Assembly (NCBI GenBank): GCA_009779995.1
Contig: WRDW01000015.1
Location: 1 to 42,790, forward strand
Source: Oscillospiraceae bacterium
GTDB taxonomy: Bacteria; Bacillota; Clostridia; Oscillospirales; Acutalibacteraceae
Direction: 5' to 3'
Length of the DNA: 42,790 nt
The notes under the pieces were generated by a model. It was not told the DNA's origin and searched no databases. It saw only the letters and a list, made by a program, of their open reading frames with translations. Below, in pieces: positions 23,910 to 31,514 of this stretch (position 1 is its first letter; every line of letters begins with the position of its first letter). The position numbers were made by a program, and so were the translations under genes.

Positions 23910-23933
23910 CCGGCGATTGAGAGGGTGTCTCGC

Positions 23934-24707
23934 ATGACGGAAGCGACAATCGAACGCATCGTCACCGCAGTGGTGAACGCCATTCAGGGCGCTGAAGAAT
24001 CGGCGGGTGGCCTGCTGTCCACCCCAATAGACACCAGCACAACCCCGGCCCGCATCGCCATCGGCCACGCGGGCCCGCGTTTGAAGACGCAGACATACCT
24101 GCAATTCAGAGCCGACCATGCCGTGGCAAGAGACGCTGTATTGCAGGACGTGCCCCAGGAATTGCTGGACAGGCTGCAATTGCCTGTATTCCAGACAAAG
24201 TGCAGGGACAAGGACGAATTCCTCACCCGGCCCGATTTGGGCCGCCAGCTGGATGATGACACGCTCAGAGCGATGAAACAGCACAACCCAATGCCCTGCG
24301 ATGCGCTCATCTATGCCGCCGACGGCCTGAGCTCGCGGGCTGTCACAGCGAACCTGGAGAATATTTTGCCGATTTTGCAGGACGGGCTGGCGCAGCAAAA
24401 TATCAAGACAGGCAGGCCGTTTTTTCTGCGATATGGCCGTGTGGGCAGCATGGACGCCATTGCCCCGGCGCTGGAGGCGAAGGTGGTGTGCGTGCTCCTG
24501 GGCGAGCGGCCCGGCCTCGGCAGCGCCGAGAGCATGAGCGCCTACATGGCCTGGGAGCCCACCCAGGGGATGCCCGAGGCGCGGCGCACGGTTGTGTCGA
24601 ACATCTACGCCGGGGGGCTGAACGCCGTGGAGGCCGGGGCCTATCTGGCGGAGCTGCTGGGGAGGCTTTTGCGGGAGAGGAAGAGCGGGGTGGCGCTGAC
24701 CTCGTAG
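23934..24707 (+). CDS. eutC: ethanolamine ammonia-lyase small subunit EutC
   Basis: The 257-residue partner of EutB, which contributes to cobalamin binding. Diagnostic blocks are TPARIAIGHAGPRLKTQTYL, LRFRADHAVARDAVL-like FRADHAVARDAVLQDVP, IYAADGLSSRAVTANLE and CVLLGERPGLGSAESMSAYM. The N-terminal 40 residues hold a short amphipathic helix (TEATIERIVTAVVNAIQG), which in other Eut systems targets the enzyme to the shell. I chose ATG 23934; a GTG three codons earlier is possible. The stop codon TAG (24705-24707) is part of a palindromic repeat, so the native C-terminus may have been slightly changed. Confidence 0.96.
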   Translation: MTEATIERIVTAVVNAIQGAEESAGGLLSTPIDTSTTPARIAIGHAGPRLKTQTYLQFRADHAVARDAVLQDVPQELLDRLQLPVFQTKCRDKDEFLTRPDLGRQLDDDTLRAMKQHNPMPCDALIYAADGLSSRAVTANLENILPILQDGLAQQNIKTGRPFFLRYGRVGSMDAIAPALEAKVVCVLLGERPGLGSAESMSAYMAWEPTQGMPEARRTVVSNIYAGGLNAVEAGAYLAELLGRLLRERKSGVALTS

Positions 24708-24807
24708 GGGGCGGCGTCCCCGACGCCCCTGGTCGCTAAAACCATGCCGTTCATGATAGACAGAATTTGTTTATTGCGCCAGGGACGTCGAGGACGCCGT
24801 CCCCTAC
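24704..24807. repeat. inverted doublet of the GTAGGGG repeat after eutC
   Basis: Arms 24704-24732 and 24779-24807 match at 26 of 29 positions as reverse complements, with 46 nt between. The left arm contains the eutC stop codon. This variant has CGGCGTCC at the centre instead of TGGCATTC. Confidence 0.88.
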
Positions 24808-24834
24808 AAACTGCGTTGAATGGGGGTGAGGCCG

Positions 24835-25485
24835 TTGCTGGGTGACCGCATTCCAACAAAAATCCTGTCCATGCGCATCCTCCCCAACGCCGACCCGGCG
24901 CTTCTTGAAGCCATCGGCGCGCGGGAGGGCGAGCGCAGTTTGGGGCTGTTCACCACCGACTGCGACGACGTGGGTTATGCCGCCCTGGACGAGGCCACCA
25001 AGAAGGCCGGGGTGCGCGTCGTATATGCGAGAAGTATGTACGCCGGTTCTTCTAACGCCAGCACAAGACTCGCCGGGGAGTTCATTGGCATTCTCGCTGG
25101 GCCGGACCCGGAGCAGGTGCGGGCGGGCCTGGAGGCTGTTGAAAGCTGCATCGCCAACGACGCCGCCTTTTACAGCGCCGACGATGACAACTCAATTGTG
25201 TATTTCGCGCATTGCATATCGCGCACGGGATCGTATCTCTCGCAGCAGGCCGGGGTACCGGAGGGCACGGCCATGGCCTACCTCATCGCGCCGCCGCTGG
25301 AGGCCACCGTGGCCCTGGACGCCACGCTGAAGGCCGCCGAGGTGGCGCTGCGGGTCTGGTACGGCCCGCCCAGCGAGACCAACTTCGCGGGGGCGCTGCT
25401 CACCGGCGAGCAGGCGGCGTGCAAAGTCGCCTGCGAGGCGTTTGCGGACGAAGTCTGCCGCGTGGCGAAGGAGCCGTTGGGATAG
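24835..25485 (+). CDS. eutL: microcompartment shell protein EutL (trimeric, tandem BMC)
   Basis: Forms pseudohexameric trimers with a gated central pore in the shell. Family blocks are clear: SLGLFTTDCDDVGYAALDEA, RSMYAGSSNA, FAHCISRTGSYLSQQAG, AMAYLIAPPLEATVALDA and PPSETNFAGALLTGEQAACK. I prefer the TTG at 24835 (216 aa, close to the 217-219 of known EutL) because GGGGGTGA lies just ahead and the N-terminus then aligns; the ATG at 24820 has no ribosome site. It stands alone between two repeat doublets, so its expression may be set separately from its neighbours. Confidence 0.95.
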   Translation: MLGDRIPTKILSMRILPNADPALLEAIGAREGERSLGLFTTDCDDVGYAALDEATKKAGVRVVYARSMYAGSSNASTRLAGEFIGILAGPDPEQVRAGLEAVESCIANDAAFYSADDDNSIVYFAHCISRTGSYLSQQAGVPEGTAMAYLIAPPLEATVALDATLKAAEVALRVWYGPPSETNFAGALLTGEQAACKVACEAFADEVCRVAKEPLG

Positions 25486-25502
25486 AATCAGGGGCTGTGC
25501 CC

Positions 25503-25620
25503 GGCGTGGCAAAGCCGCGCCCTACAGGGATTCGGCCCGAGGCCGGGGAAATATCACCAAACTTGCGTATGCATTAAGGGCCTTTGGCCCAATCTCTGTA
25601 GGGCGAGCCTTTGGCCCGCC
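25503..25620. repeat. inverted doublet of a CTGTAGGGC variant repeat
   Basis: Left arm 25503-25527 (ending CGCCCTACAG) and right arm 25596-25620 (starting CTGTAGGGCGAGCC) are imperfect reverse complements, with 68 nt between that include the palindrome GGGCCTTTGGCCC. It fills most of the gap between eutL and the next gene. Confidence 0.75.
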
Positions 25621-25636
25621 GAAATGAGGCGATAAC

Positions 25637-25990
25637 ATGGACTTCTGGCAGGCCCTCGACCTCCTGGTCGAAGAACATGAACTGGTCATCGACCGCCCGG
25701 CGGGCAGCGCCCACCCGCGCTACCCAAGCTTCGTGTACCCCCTGGACTACGGCTACCTGAAAGGCACATCCTCCAGTGACGGCGGCGGGATCGACGTCTG
25801 GCGGGGCAGTGATCCCGGCGCGGGCATAAACGCAATCAAAGTCACTGTCGACATGATGAAGCGCGATTCCGAGATCAAAATTCTGCTGGGCTGCACGCAG
25901 GAAGAGATGGAAATCATCAGCGAAGCGCACAATTCGCAGTTCATGAAGAGCATATTGATCAAAAGGGAGGGGGTCCCCCATGCCCCGTGA
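25637..25990 (+). CDS. inorganic pyrophosphatase-like protein
   Basis: A 117-residue protein related to family I soluble pyrophosphatases. The N-terminal half shows VIDRPAGSAHPRYPSFVYPL and DYGYLKGTSSSDGGGIDVW, matching the family's RGS...KYE...DRYG...DGDPLDV region in a shortened form. Several catalytic acidic residues of the true enzyme are absent or moved, and the length is about two-thirds of normal. It could be a divergent phosphohydrolase or a binding protein. The ribosome site is weak (GAGGCGAT). It overlaps the GrpB-like gene by 11 nt. It is not a known microcompartment component and looks like an insertion in the operon. Confidence 0.68.
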   Translation: MDFWQALDLLVEEHELVIDRPAGSAHPRYPSFVYPLDYGYLKGTSSSDGGGIDVWRGSDPGAGINAIKVTVDMMKRDSEIKILLGCTQEEMEIISEAHNSQFMKSILIKREGVPHAP

Positions 25991-26504
25991 GATGCGCGTC
26001 GTCCCCTATGACCCCGCTTGGCCCGCGCTATTTGAGCGGGAGAAGGCCGCCCTCGAAGGCGTCTTCGGCCCCCTGCTCGTCGACATCCAGCATTTTGGCT
26101 CCACGGCAATTCCCGGCATGAGCGCCAAGCCGATCATCGACGTCATGGCCGTCGCGGCGCGTATCGAGGGTGTGGACGCCTACAACGAGGCGATGATACG
26201 GGCCGGTTACACCCCCCGGGGCGAAAACGGCATGCCCGGCCGGAGATATTTCGTGCGCTATCGCGAGGACGGCGAGAACCATGCCGCGCACGTCCACATC
26301 CACGGGCCGGGCAACGCGCATACGGCTGACGAATTGCTGTTCCGTGACTTCTTGTGCGAAAATCGGGAGGCCTTCCTGCAATACGAAAGCGTAAAACTGG
26401 ACGCGGCGGAGAAATATCGCTGGTCCCCCTTGGAATACACGGACGCGGAGACCGGCTGCGTGATGGAAATCATGGCGAAAGCGAGAGAGCACCATGCACC
26501 TTGA
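25980..26504 (+). CDS. GrpB-family nucleotidyltransferase-like protein
   Basis: A 174-residue GrpB/UPF0157 protein with a nucleotidyltransferase fold. Characteristic stretches are VVPYDPAWPALFEREK, VDIQHFGSTAIPGMSAKPII (the GST...AKPIID signature), AHVHIHGPGNAH, and RDFLCENREAF with a later YESVKLDAAEKY. Members are often annotated as glutamate-rich GrpB; some have been linked to CoA metabolism or NTP transfer, but the role is not settled. AGGGGG lies before ATG 25980. It overlaps both neighbours by 11 nt, so it is tightly coupled to the aldehyde dehydrogenase downstream even though it is not a standard microcompartment gene. Confidence 0.88.
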   Translation: MPREMRVVPYDPAWPALFEREKAALEGVFGPLLVDIQHFGSTAIPGMSAKPIIDVMAVAARIEGVDAYNEAMIRAGYTPRGENGMPGRRYFVRYREDGENHAAHVHIHGPGNAHTADELLFRDFLCENREAFLQYESVKLDAAEKYRWSPLEYTDAETGCVMEIMAKAREHHAP

Positions 26505-28005
26505 CCACGACCTGCAATCCATCCAATCCGCGCGGGAGATCATCCGGAACGCGCGGGTTGCTGCAAATGCTTTGGCCGGGTTCTCCCAGGCAAAATTGGA
26601 CAGCATCTGCGCCGAAATCGCCAGAGAGGGCGAGGCCCATGCCCGCCGTTTGGCCGAACTGGCTGTGGAAGAGACAGGCTTTGGCCGCATGGAGGATAAA
26701 GTGCTCAAGAACCTGCTGGGCTCGCGTATGACATGGGAGGCCTGGAAGGACATCCCCGCCGTGGGCATTCTGCGCGAGGATAAACAAATTGGCCTCATGG
26801 AGGTCGGCGTGCCCGTGGGCGTCATAGCGGCGCTGGTGCCCTCCACGAACCCCACCAGCACTACGCTCTATAAAGCAATTATTGCTCTCAAAGCAGGGAA
26901 TGCAATTATTTTCAGCCCACATCCCAACGCCAAGCGCTGCATCCTGGAGACAGTCCAGGTCATCCAAAACGCGGCCCAAAGAGCGGGCGCGCCGGAACAT
27001 GCCGTGCAGAGCCTCAGCCTGCTGAGCAAAGAGGCCACAGAGACCCTCCTGCGCGACCCCTGCGTCGGCCTGATCCTCGCCACCGGCGGCGGCGCGATGG
27101 TGCGCGCGGCGTATCGCTCGGGCAACCCGGCCATAGGCGTGGGCCCCGGCAACGGCCCCGCCTTCATCGAGCGCAGCGCGGACATTCCCAAAGCCGTGGG
27201 GCACATAATCGAGTCCAAGACGTTCGACAATGGCGTCATCTGCGCCAGCGAGCAGAGCATAGTCACGGAGCATTGCATTGCTTCGCAGGTCGAAAAAGAA
27301 TTAACGCGACAGAGTTGCTATTTTCTCAGCGAGAGCGAGAGCGCCGCCCTGGCCAAGCTATTCTTGCGCCCGGACGGCACGATGAACCCCGGGATCGTCG
27401 GCAGAACGGCCCCGGAGATCGCCGCGCTGGCGAATATTTCTGTTCCAGAGGGCACGCGCGTATTGATTTCGCGGCAGGAGGGCGTGAGCCCGCAAAACGC
27501 CTGGTGCCATGAAAAGCTCTGCCCCGCGCTGGCGTACTACGTGGAGCCGGACTGGGAGGCCGCCTGCCAGCGGTGTCTGGCGCTGCTGGCGATTGAGGGC
27601 GCGGGCCACACCATGGTGATTCACTCTAAAGATGAGGCGGTCATCCGGGAATTCGCGCTGCAAAAGCCGGTTTCGCGCCTGCTGGTGAACACCCCGGCGG
27701 CCCTGGGCGGCGTGGGGGCCACCACGGGCCTGGCCCCGGCGCTCACCCTGGGCTGCGGCTCGGCGGGCGGCAGCGCGACGTCGGACAACGTCGGGCCATT
27801 GCATCTGCGGGATATTCGCCGCGTGGCCTGGGGCGTGAGGGAGCTGGACGCGCTGCGCACGGCCTCATCGTCTCCTGCGGGAGACGGTTTGGCCTTTGGG
27901 GCCGATGCACAACCTGTAGGGGCGGCATTCTTGCCGCCCGAACCCGCACACACGCGAGACATCGCCGCAATCACCCGCAAGGTGATGGAGAGGCTGCGGC
28001 TGTAG
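26494..28005 (+). CDS. eutE: CoA-acylating acetaldehyde dehydrogenase with C-terminal encapsulation-like helix
   Basis: Oxidises acetaldehyde to acetyl-CoA with NAD inside the microcompartment. The catalytic Cys is residue 250 in [29 protein letters not shown] and [20 protein letters not shown] line the cofactor and active site. At 503 residues it is longer than classical EutE/PduP (about 465). The N-terminal targeting helix of those proteins is not evident; instead the fold ends at [11 protein letters not shown] and a linker leads to an amphipathic helix ([15 protein letters not shown], 489-503) like the C-terminal encapsulation peptides known in other aldehyde dehydrogenases. The linker is partly encoded by a palindromic repeat (residues 474-482). 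The stop codon lies in another repeat. Confidence 0.92.
   Translation: MHLDHDLQSIQSAREIIRNARVAANALAGFSQAKLDSICAEIAREGEAHARRLAELAVEETGFGRMEDKVLKNLLGSRMTWEAWKDIPAVGILREDKQIGLMEVGVPVGVIAALVPSTNPTSTTLYKAIIALKAGNAIIFSPHPNAKRCILETVQVIQNAAQRAGAPEHAVQSLSLLSKEATETLLRDPCVGLILATGGGAMVRAAYRSGNPAIGVGPGNGPAFIERSADIPKAVGHIIESKTFDNGVICASEQSIVTEHCIASQVEKELTRQSCYFLSESESAALAKLFLRPDGTMNPGIVGRTAPEIAALANISVPEGTRVLISRQEGVSPQNAWCHEKLCPALAYYVEPDWEAACQRCLALLAIEGAGHTMVIHSKDEAVIREFALQKPVSRLLVNTPAALGGVGATTGLAPALTLGCGSAGGSATSDNVGPLHLRDIRRVAWGVRELDALRTASSSPAGDGLAFGADAQPVGAAFLPPEPAHTRDIAAITRKVMERLRL
27914..27940. repeat. GTAGGGG-family repeat inside the aldehyde dehydrogenase gene
   Basis: CTGTAGGGGCGGC, central ATTCTT, GCCGCCCG, in frame as [11 protein letters not shown] second small palindrome (CGTCTCC/GGAGACG) lies about 40 nt upstream in the same linker. 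Confidence 0.88.
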
Positions 28006-28079
28006 GGGACGGCCTCCCGGACGTCCCTGGCCAACAAAACAAGCGTTTATCCCGGGACGTCGAGGACGCCGTCCCCTAC
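28002..28079. repeat. inverted doublet of the GTAGGGG repeat before eutM
   Basis: The left arm 28002-28030 contains the aldehyde dehydrogenase stop codon; the right arm 28052-28079 is its near reverse complement. The gap is about 21 nt, so a compact hairpin forms 15 nt before the eutM ribosome site. Confidence 0.88.
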
Positions 28080-28108
28080 AAAATATTATCTCACTGGAGG
28101 AAACAAAA

Positions 28109-28405
28109 ATGGCAATTCTGCAAGCACTGGGCATGGTGGAGACAAAGGGCCTGGTGGGCTCGATCGAGGCGGCCGACGCGATGGTGAAGGCGGCCAACGT
28201 GAGCCTGCTCGGAAAAGTGCACGTGGGCGGCGGCCTCGTGACCGTGATGGTGCGCGGCGACGTGGGCGCCGTGAAGGCCGCCACGGACGCGGGCGCGGCG
28301 GCGGCATCCCGCGTGGGCGAGCTGGTGAGCGTGCACGTGATCCCGCGCCCGCACAACGAGGTGGAGATGATCCTGCCCACCTTAGAGACGAGCGATAAGA
28401 ACTGA
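28109..28405 (+). CDS. eutM: microcompartment shell protein EutM (BMC-H hexamer)
   Basis: The 98-residue main facet protein of the shell. The sequence follows canonical [43 protein letters not shown] and [17 protein letters not shown]. It ends with the short polar tail ETSDKN. GGAGG lies 10 nt before the ATG. Shell hexamers are needed in large molar excess, and this is the gene that directly follows a compact doublet hairpin, which could stabilise its mRNA 5' end. Its stop overlaps the eutT start by one base (TGATG). Confidence 0.97.
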   Translation: MAILQALGMVETKGLVGSIEAADAMVKAANVSLLGKVHVGGGLVTVMVRGDVGAVKAATDAGAAAASRVGELVSVHVIPRPHNEVEMILPTLETSDKN

Positions 28406-29091
28406 TGAGCGAAAAGAACAATCGAAAAATTCTCACGGAGGCGATGCTGCGCGCGCTGTGCCTGCCCCGGGGGGCCTGCGTCCCCGTGCCGCCCGGCACG
28501 GCGCTCACCCCCTTGGCGCGGGAATATATCGCCGCGCACGGCCTGGCAATCACTGAATGCCCATCCGCGAACGCCGAAGGCATGGAAAAGCCGGAGCACA
28601 TGACGCACCTGAACGCCTCCGCGCTCGTGCCCAAGACGCATCCGCGCATCCACCTGCGGGGCAAGCTGGACAGCCTCGAGGCCCTGCTGCTCCAGATGCA
28701 GGCCCTCGCGCTGGAGCGGGGCAGGGGAGAGACCGCCGGGGCCCTGGGCGAGGTGCATGATTTGGCGCAGCGCGTCCTCGCCGCCGAGGTGAAGGGGGAG
28801 CCCCTCGGTCCCTTCACGCTCCTCGGCCTGGACAGCGCTGCCCTGCGGGCGGCATCGCATGACCCCATGGGCTGCGCCGGCCTGGATGCCCACCCCGCGC
28901 CGCACGTTGGCATGGAGCGGCTGTGCCTCGCGCTGAATTTCCTGCGCACCCAGGTGCGTGAAACGGAACTCGCCGCGGCACAGGCCTTCTGCCTGCCGGA
29001 TGGCACCGTGGAGCGCCCCGACCTGCTGGAGGCCCTGAATCGAATGAGCAGCGCGGTGTATCTGGTGTTTATGAGGGAGATAAGGCCATGA
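28405..29091 (+). CDS. eutT: EutT-type cobalamin adenosyltransferase lacking the Cys metal motif
   Basis: A 228-residue enzyme that would add adenosine from ATP to cob(I)alamin to make the coenzyme for EutBC. It aligns end to end with EutT: LTEAMLRALCL, ALTPLAREYIAAHGL, THLNASALVPKTHPRIHLRG, KLDSLEALLLQMQ, VKGEPLGPF, FLRTQVRETELAAAQAF, and RPDLLEALNRMSSAVYLV. In enterobacterial EutT an HX11CCX2C motif between the first and second blocks binds a metal; here that stretch is much shorter (CPSANAEGMEKPEHM) and lacks the paired cysteines, so the metal dependence may differ. It overlaps eutM by 1 nt and pduL by 4 nt. Confidence 0.9.
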   Translation: MSEKNNRKILTEAMLRALCLPRGACVPVPPGTALTPLAREYIAAHGLAITECPSANAEGMEKPEHMTHLNASALVPKTHPRIHLRGKLDSLEALLLQMQALALERGRGETAGALGEVHDLAQRVLAAEVKGEPLGPFTLLGLDSAALRAASHDPMGCAGLDAHPAPHVGMERLCLALNFLRTQVRETELAAAQAFCLPDGTVERPDLLEALNRMSSAVYLVFMREIRP

Positions 29092-29825
29092 CCATCCCCA
29101 TCGAATCCAGCGCGCGGCACGTGCACCTGACACGGCAGGCCGTGGAGAAGCTCTTCGGCGCGGGGGCGGCGCTCACGCGGCAGCGCGCGCTCTCCCAGCC
29201 GGGGGAGTTTTTGAGCGGGCAGCGGGTGAAGCTGGTCACGCCCGGCGGGCAGTTGGAGAACGTGGCCGTACTGGGCCCGGCACGCAAGCATGTGCAGGTC
29301 GAAATCTCCCTGACGGACGCAATAGCGCTGGGCATTGAGGCCCCCATACGCCTTTCCGGTGATTTGAAGGGCGCTGCGGACGTGACGCTCATCGGCCCGG
29401 CGGGGGCATACGAGGCCCCCGGCAGCGCGATCATAGCCCGGGCCCATGTACACATGACGACAGCCGACGCGCGCAGCTTCGGCGTGAGCGACGGCGGCAG
29501 CCTGAGCGTTCGCGTGTGTTCTGTGAGGCCGGTTACATTCGAGGGCGTCATCGCCAGGGTGAGCGAAAGCTACGCCCTGGCCATGCACATCGATTTCGAC
29601 GAGGCCAACGCCTGCGGGCTCGCCCCCGGCGACGGGGGGACTTTAGTGCTGAATGCTGAATGCTTAATGTTGAATGAATGTGTAAGCGAAGACAAGCTTA
29701 TCACAGAGGAGAAAGCAAAAAGCATGGCGCACCAGGGCATAGTGATTGTGCGCAAGGGGACGATCATTACCCCATCGGCAAGAGATATTTTCACGCAGGC
29801 GAAGACAAAACTTGAGTTCAGATAA
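29088..29825 (+). CDS. pduL: phosphate acyltransferase PduL (EutD function)
   Basis: Converts acetyl-CoA and phosphate to acetyl phosphate, regenerating CoA in the compartment; acetate kinase can then make ATP. The two PTAC halves are visible with their zinc-site histidines: SARHVHLT, ARKHVQVEIS, IARAHVHMT, and SYALAMHIDFDEANACGL. At 245 residues it is slightly long. After the catalytic core there is a tail (EEKAKSMAHQGIVIVRKG, then ITPSARDIF) seen in some clostridial PduL proteins. The link between core and tail (residues 188-197, LNAECLMLNE) is encoded by heptanucleotide repeats. It overlaps eutT by 4 nt. Confidence 0.93.
   Translation: MTIPIESSARHVHLTRQAVEKLFGAGAALTRQRALSQPGEFLSGQRVKLVTPGGQLENVAVLGPARKHVQVEISLTDAIALGIEAPIRLSGDLKGAADVTLIGPAGAYEAPGSAIIARAHVHMTTADARSFGVSDGGSLSVRVCSVRPVTFEGVIARVSESYALAMHIDFDEANACGLAPGDGGTLVLNAECLMLNECVSEDKLITEEKAKSMAHQGIVIVRKGTIITPSARDIFTQAKTKLEFR
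29650..29677 (+). repeat. heptamer array inside pduL
   Basis: TGAATGC, TGAATGC, TTAATGT, TGAATGA in tandem. Its complement has the same consensus (TCAGCAT type) as the array at 29827, so the two are inverted relative to each other. Confidence 0.75.
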
Positions 29826-29826
29826 T

Positions 29827-29854
29827 TTAGCATTCAGCATTAAGAATTAAGCAT
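29827..29854 (+). repeat. heptamer array between pduL and eutN
   Basis: TTAGCAT, TCAGCAT, TAAGAAT, TAAGCAT in tandem, 3 nt after the pduL stop region and running up to the eutN ribosome site (GGAGG). Confidence 0.75.
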
Positions 29855-29865
29855 TGGAGGTCAAC

Positions 29866-30138
29866 ATGACCATCTGCCAGGTGATAGGCCACGTGTGGGC
29901 CACAAAAAAGGAGGAGAGCCTCGCGGGGCTTAAGCTCATGGTGGTGCGGGAAATGGACGAGCGCGGGCGCACCCTCGTGGCCGCCGACGCGGTGGGCGCG
30001 GGCATAGGCGAACGGGTGCTGGTGGTGTCCGGCTCCACGGCGCGCCGCGCCATGGGCCGCGACAACACATGCGCCGACTGCGCCATCGTGGGGATCATCG
30101 ACAGCCTTGAGGTCGATCGTGAGGCGAAGCAGGCATGA
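29866..30138 (+). CDS. eutN: microcompartment vertex protein EutN (BMC-P pentamer)
   Basis: A 90-residue EutN/CcmL-type protein that caps the shell vertices as pentamers. The blocks ICQVIGHVWATKKEESLAGL, KLMVVREMDERGRTLVAADA, VGAGIGERVLVVSGSTARRA and CADCAIVGIIDSLEV are canonical. TGGAGG lies 7 nt before ATG 29866; a TTG four codons upstream overlaps that site and is unlikely. The ribosome site abuts the heptamer array. The gene overlaps pduS by 4 nt (ATGA). Confidence 0.96.
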   Translation: MTICQVIGHVWATKKEESLAGLKLMVVREMDERGRTLVAADAVGAGIGERVLVVSGSTARRAMGRDNTCADCAIVGIIDSLEVDREAKQA

Positions 30139-31514
30139 CTTTGCTAGAACAGATCGAAGCGGCGGGCGTGGTCGGCTGCGGCGGCGCGGGCTTTCCCGCG
30201 CACGTGAAACTCGCCGCCCAAGGCGTGGACACCCTCATCGTCAACGGGGCCGAATGCGAGCCCCTGCTTCGCACCGACCGCTGGCTCATGCGCCATAGGG
30301 CAAATGAGATCGTCAGCGCGATTTGCGCCGTAAAAGAGCGCCTGGGCGCGGCCCGGGCCGTGATCGCTTTGAAAGAAAGCTACATAAACGAGATTGCGGC
30401 GCTGCGCATGGCGATTGGGAGCGCTTCGCTGCCAATCGAAATTTTCACGCTGAAGGACTTCTACCCCGCCGGGGACGAGCAGGTGCAGGTATTCGAGGTC
30501 ACAGGGCGCGTGGTGTCGCCGGGGGGGCTCCCACTGGACGTGCACTGCGTCGTTTCAAATATTGCCACAATCTATGCGATATTTCACGCCATGCATGGCA
30601 GGCCCTTCACGCAGAAATACCTCGCCGTCACCGGGGCCGTGGCGGCGCCATGCGTGGTCAAAGCGCCCATTGGAACGAGCTTTTCTGATTGCCTCGCTCT
30701 CGCCGGAGGCGCTGAAAATAACGACTGTGTCGCTGACGGCTGCGTCGTCGTCAGCGGCGGCCCCATGATGGGCAAGCCCATGACCATGGAGGAGGCCCTC
30801 GCCTCCCATGTGACGAAGACGACCTCGGGCTATATCGTCCTGCCGGAGCGCGCAAGGCTTTGGCAAAAGCATGTGACTGAACCCAGATTCACCCTCCAGC
30901 ACGCGCGCACGGCCTGCGTGCAGTGCAGCTTTTGCACGCAGCTGTGCCCCCGCTGGCTGCTGGGCCACCCCATCGAGCCCCATCGTATTATGCGGCGCAT
31001 GGCCGGGCCCGATTGGCATGAGCACCTGGACAATCCAGTATTGCGCGCCACGCAATACTGCTGCGAATGCGGCGTGTGCGAGCTCATCGCCTGCCCCATG
31101 GAACTGCGCCCCCGCGAGATCATTTCCATAGTCAAGCAGGCACTGGCCGAACAGGGCTTGCGGCCTGTCAAAGGCACTGGCGAGTATATGCCAAGAGAAT
31201 TTCGCGATGAACGCGCCGTGCCCACGGTCAAAGCGGCTTTTCGCGCCGGGGCCGGGCCCTGGTATAATACTGAGATTACACGTTATATCGAAGCAAATCC
31301 CCGTGAAGTGCGCATCGCGTTGAACAGCCATATTGGCGCGCCTGCCGTGCCTGTGGTCAAGCTGGGCGAGCATGTGAAATTTGGCCAGCTGATTGCCGAG
31401 CCGCCGGAGGGCAAGCTGGGGGCGAGGGTTCACGCTTCGATTGCGGGGGTTGTGACGCAGGCGGGGGAATACATCACGATTCGGGCGGAGGAGGGATCGA
31501 TATGGAAAGCATAG
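30135..31514 (+). CDS. pduS: PduS-like iron-sulfur flavoprotein (RnfC-related)
   Basis: A 459-residue electron carrier of the microcompartment. It has the RnfC/NuoF-like N-terminal nucleotide-binding region (GVVGCGGAGFPAHVKL, LIVNGAECEPLL), an SLBB-like middle, and two [4Fe-4S] cassettes: CVQCSFCTQLCP and CCECGVCELIACP. The C-terminal domain is lipoyl/barrel-sandwich-like (GAPAVPVVKLGEHVKFGQLI). In the propanediol system PduS reduces cobalamin for the adenosyltransferase and couples to shell protein PduT. Here it is followed directly by a PduT-like gene (13-nt overlap), so it probably links electrons across the shell and supplies cob(I)alamin to EutT. Confidence 0.93.
   Translation: MTLLEQIEAAGVVGCGGAGFPAHVKLAAQGVDTLIVNGAECEPLLRTDRWLMRHRANEIVSAICAVKERLGAARAVIALKESYINEIAALRMAIGSASLPIEIFTLKDFYPAGDEQVQVFEVTGRVVSPGGLPLDVHCVVSNIATIYAIFHAMHGRPFTQKYLAVTGAVAAPCVVKAPIGTSFSDCLALAGGAENNDCVADGCVVVSGGPMMGKPMTMEEALASHVTKTTSGYIVLPERARLWQKHVTEPRFTLQHARTACVQCSFCTQLCPRWLLGHPIEPHRIMRRMAGPDWHEHLDNPVLRATQYCCECGVCELIACPMELRPREIISIVKQALAEQGLRPVKGTGEYMPREFRDERAVPTVKAAFRAGAGPWYNTEITRYIEANPREVRIALNSHIGAPAVPVVKLGEHVKFGQLIAEPPEGKLGARVHASIAGVVTQAGEYITIRAEEGSIWKA

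Noticed and set aside
24708-24834. Possible cobalamin riboswitch between eutC and eutL
   Set aside because: The interval is filled by the repeat doublet; no conserved B12-box-like sequence was seen.
28086-29588. 500-codon minus-strand frame across eutM, eutT and pduL
   Set aside because: It covers three well-identified plus-strand genes; composition is low-complexity Arg/Pro/Ala typical of an antisense shadow.
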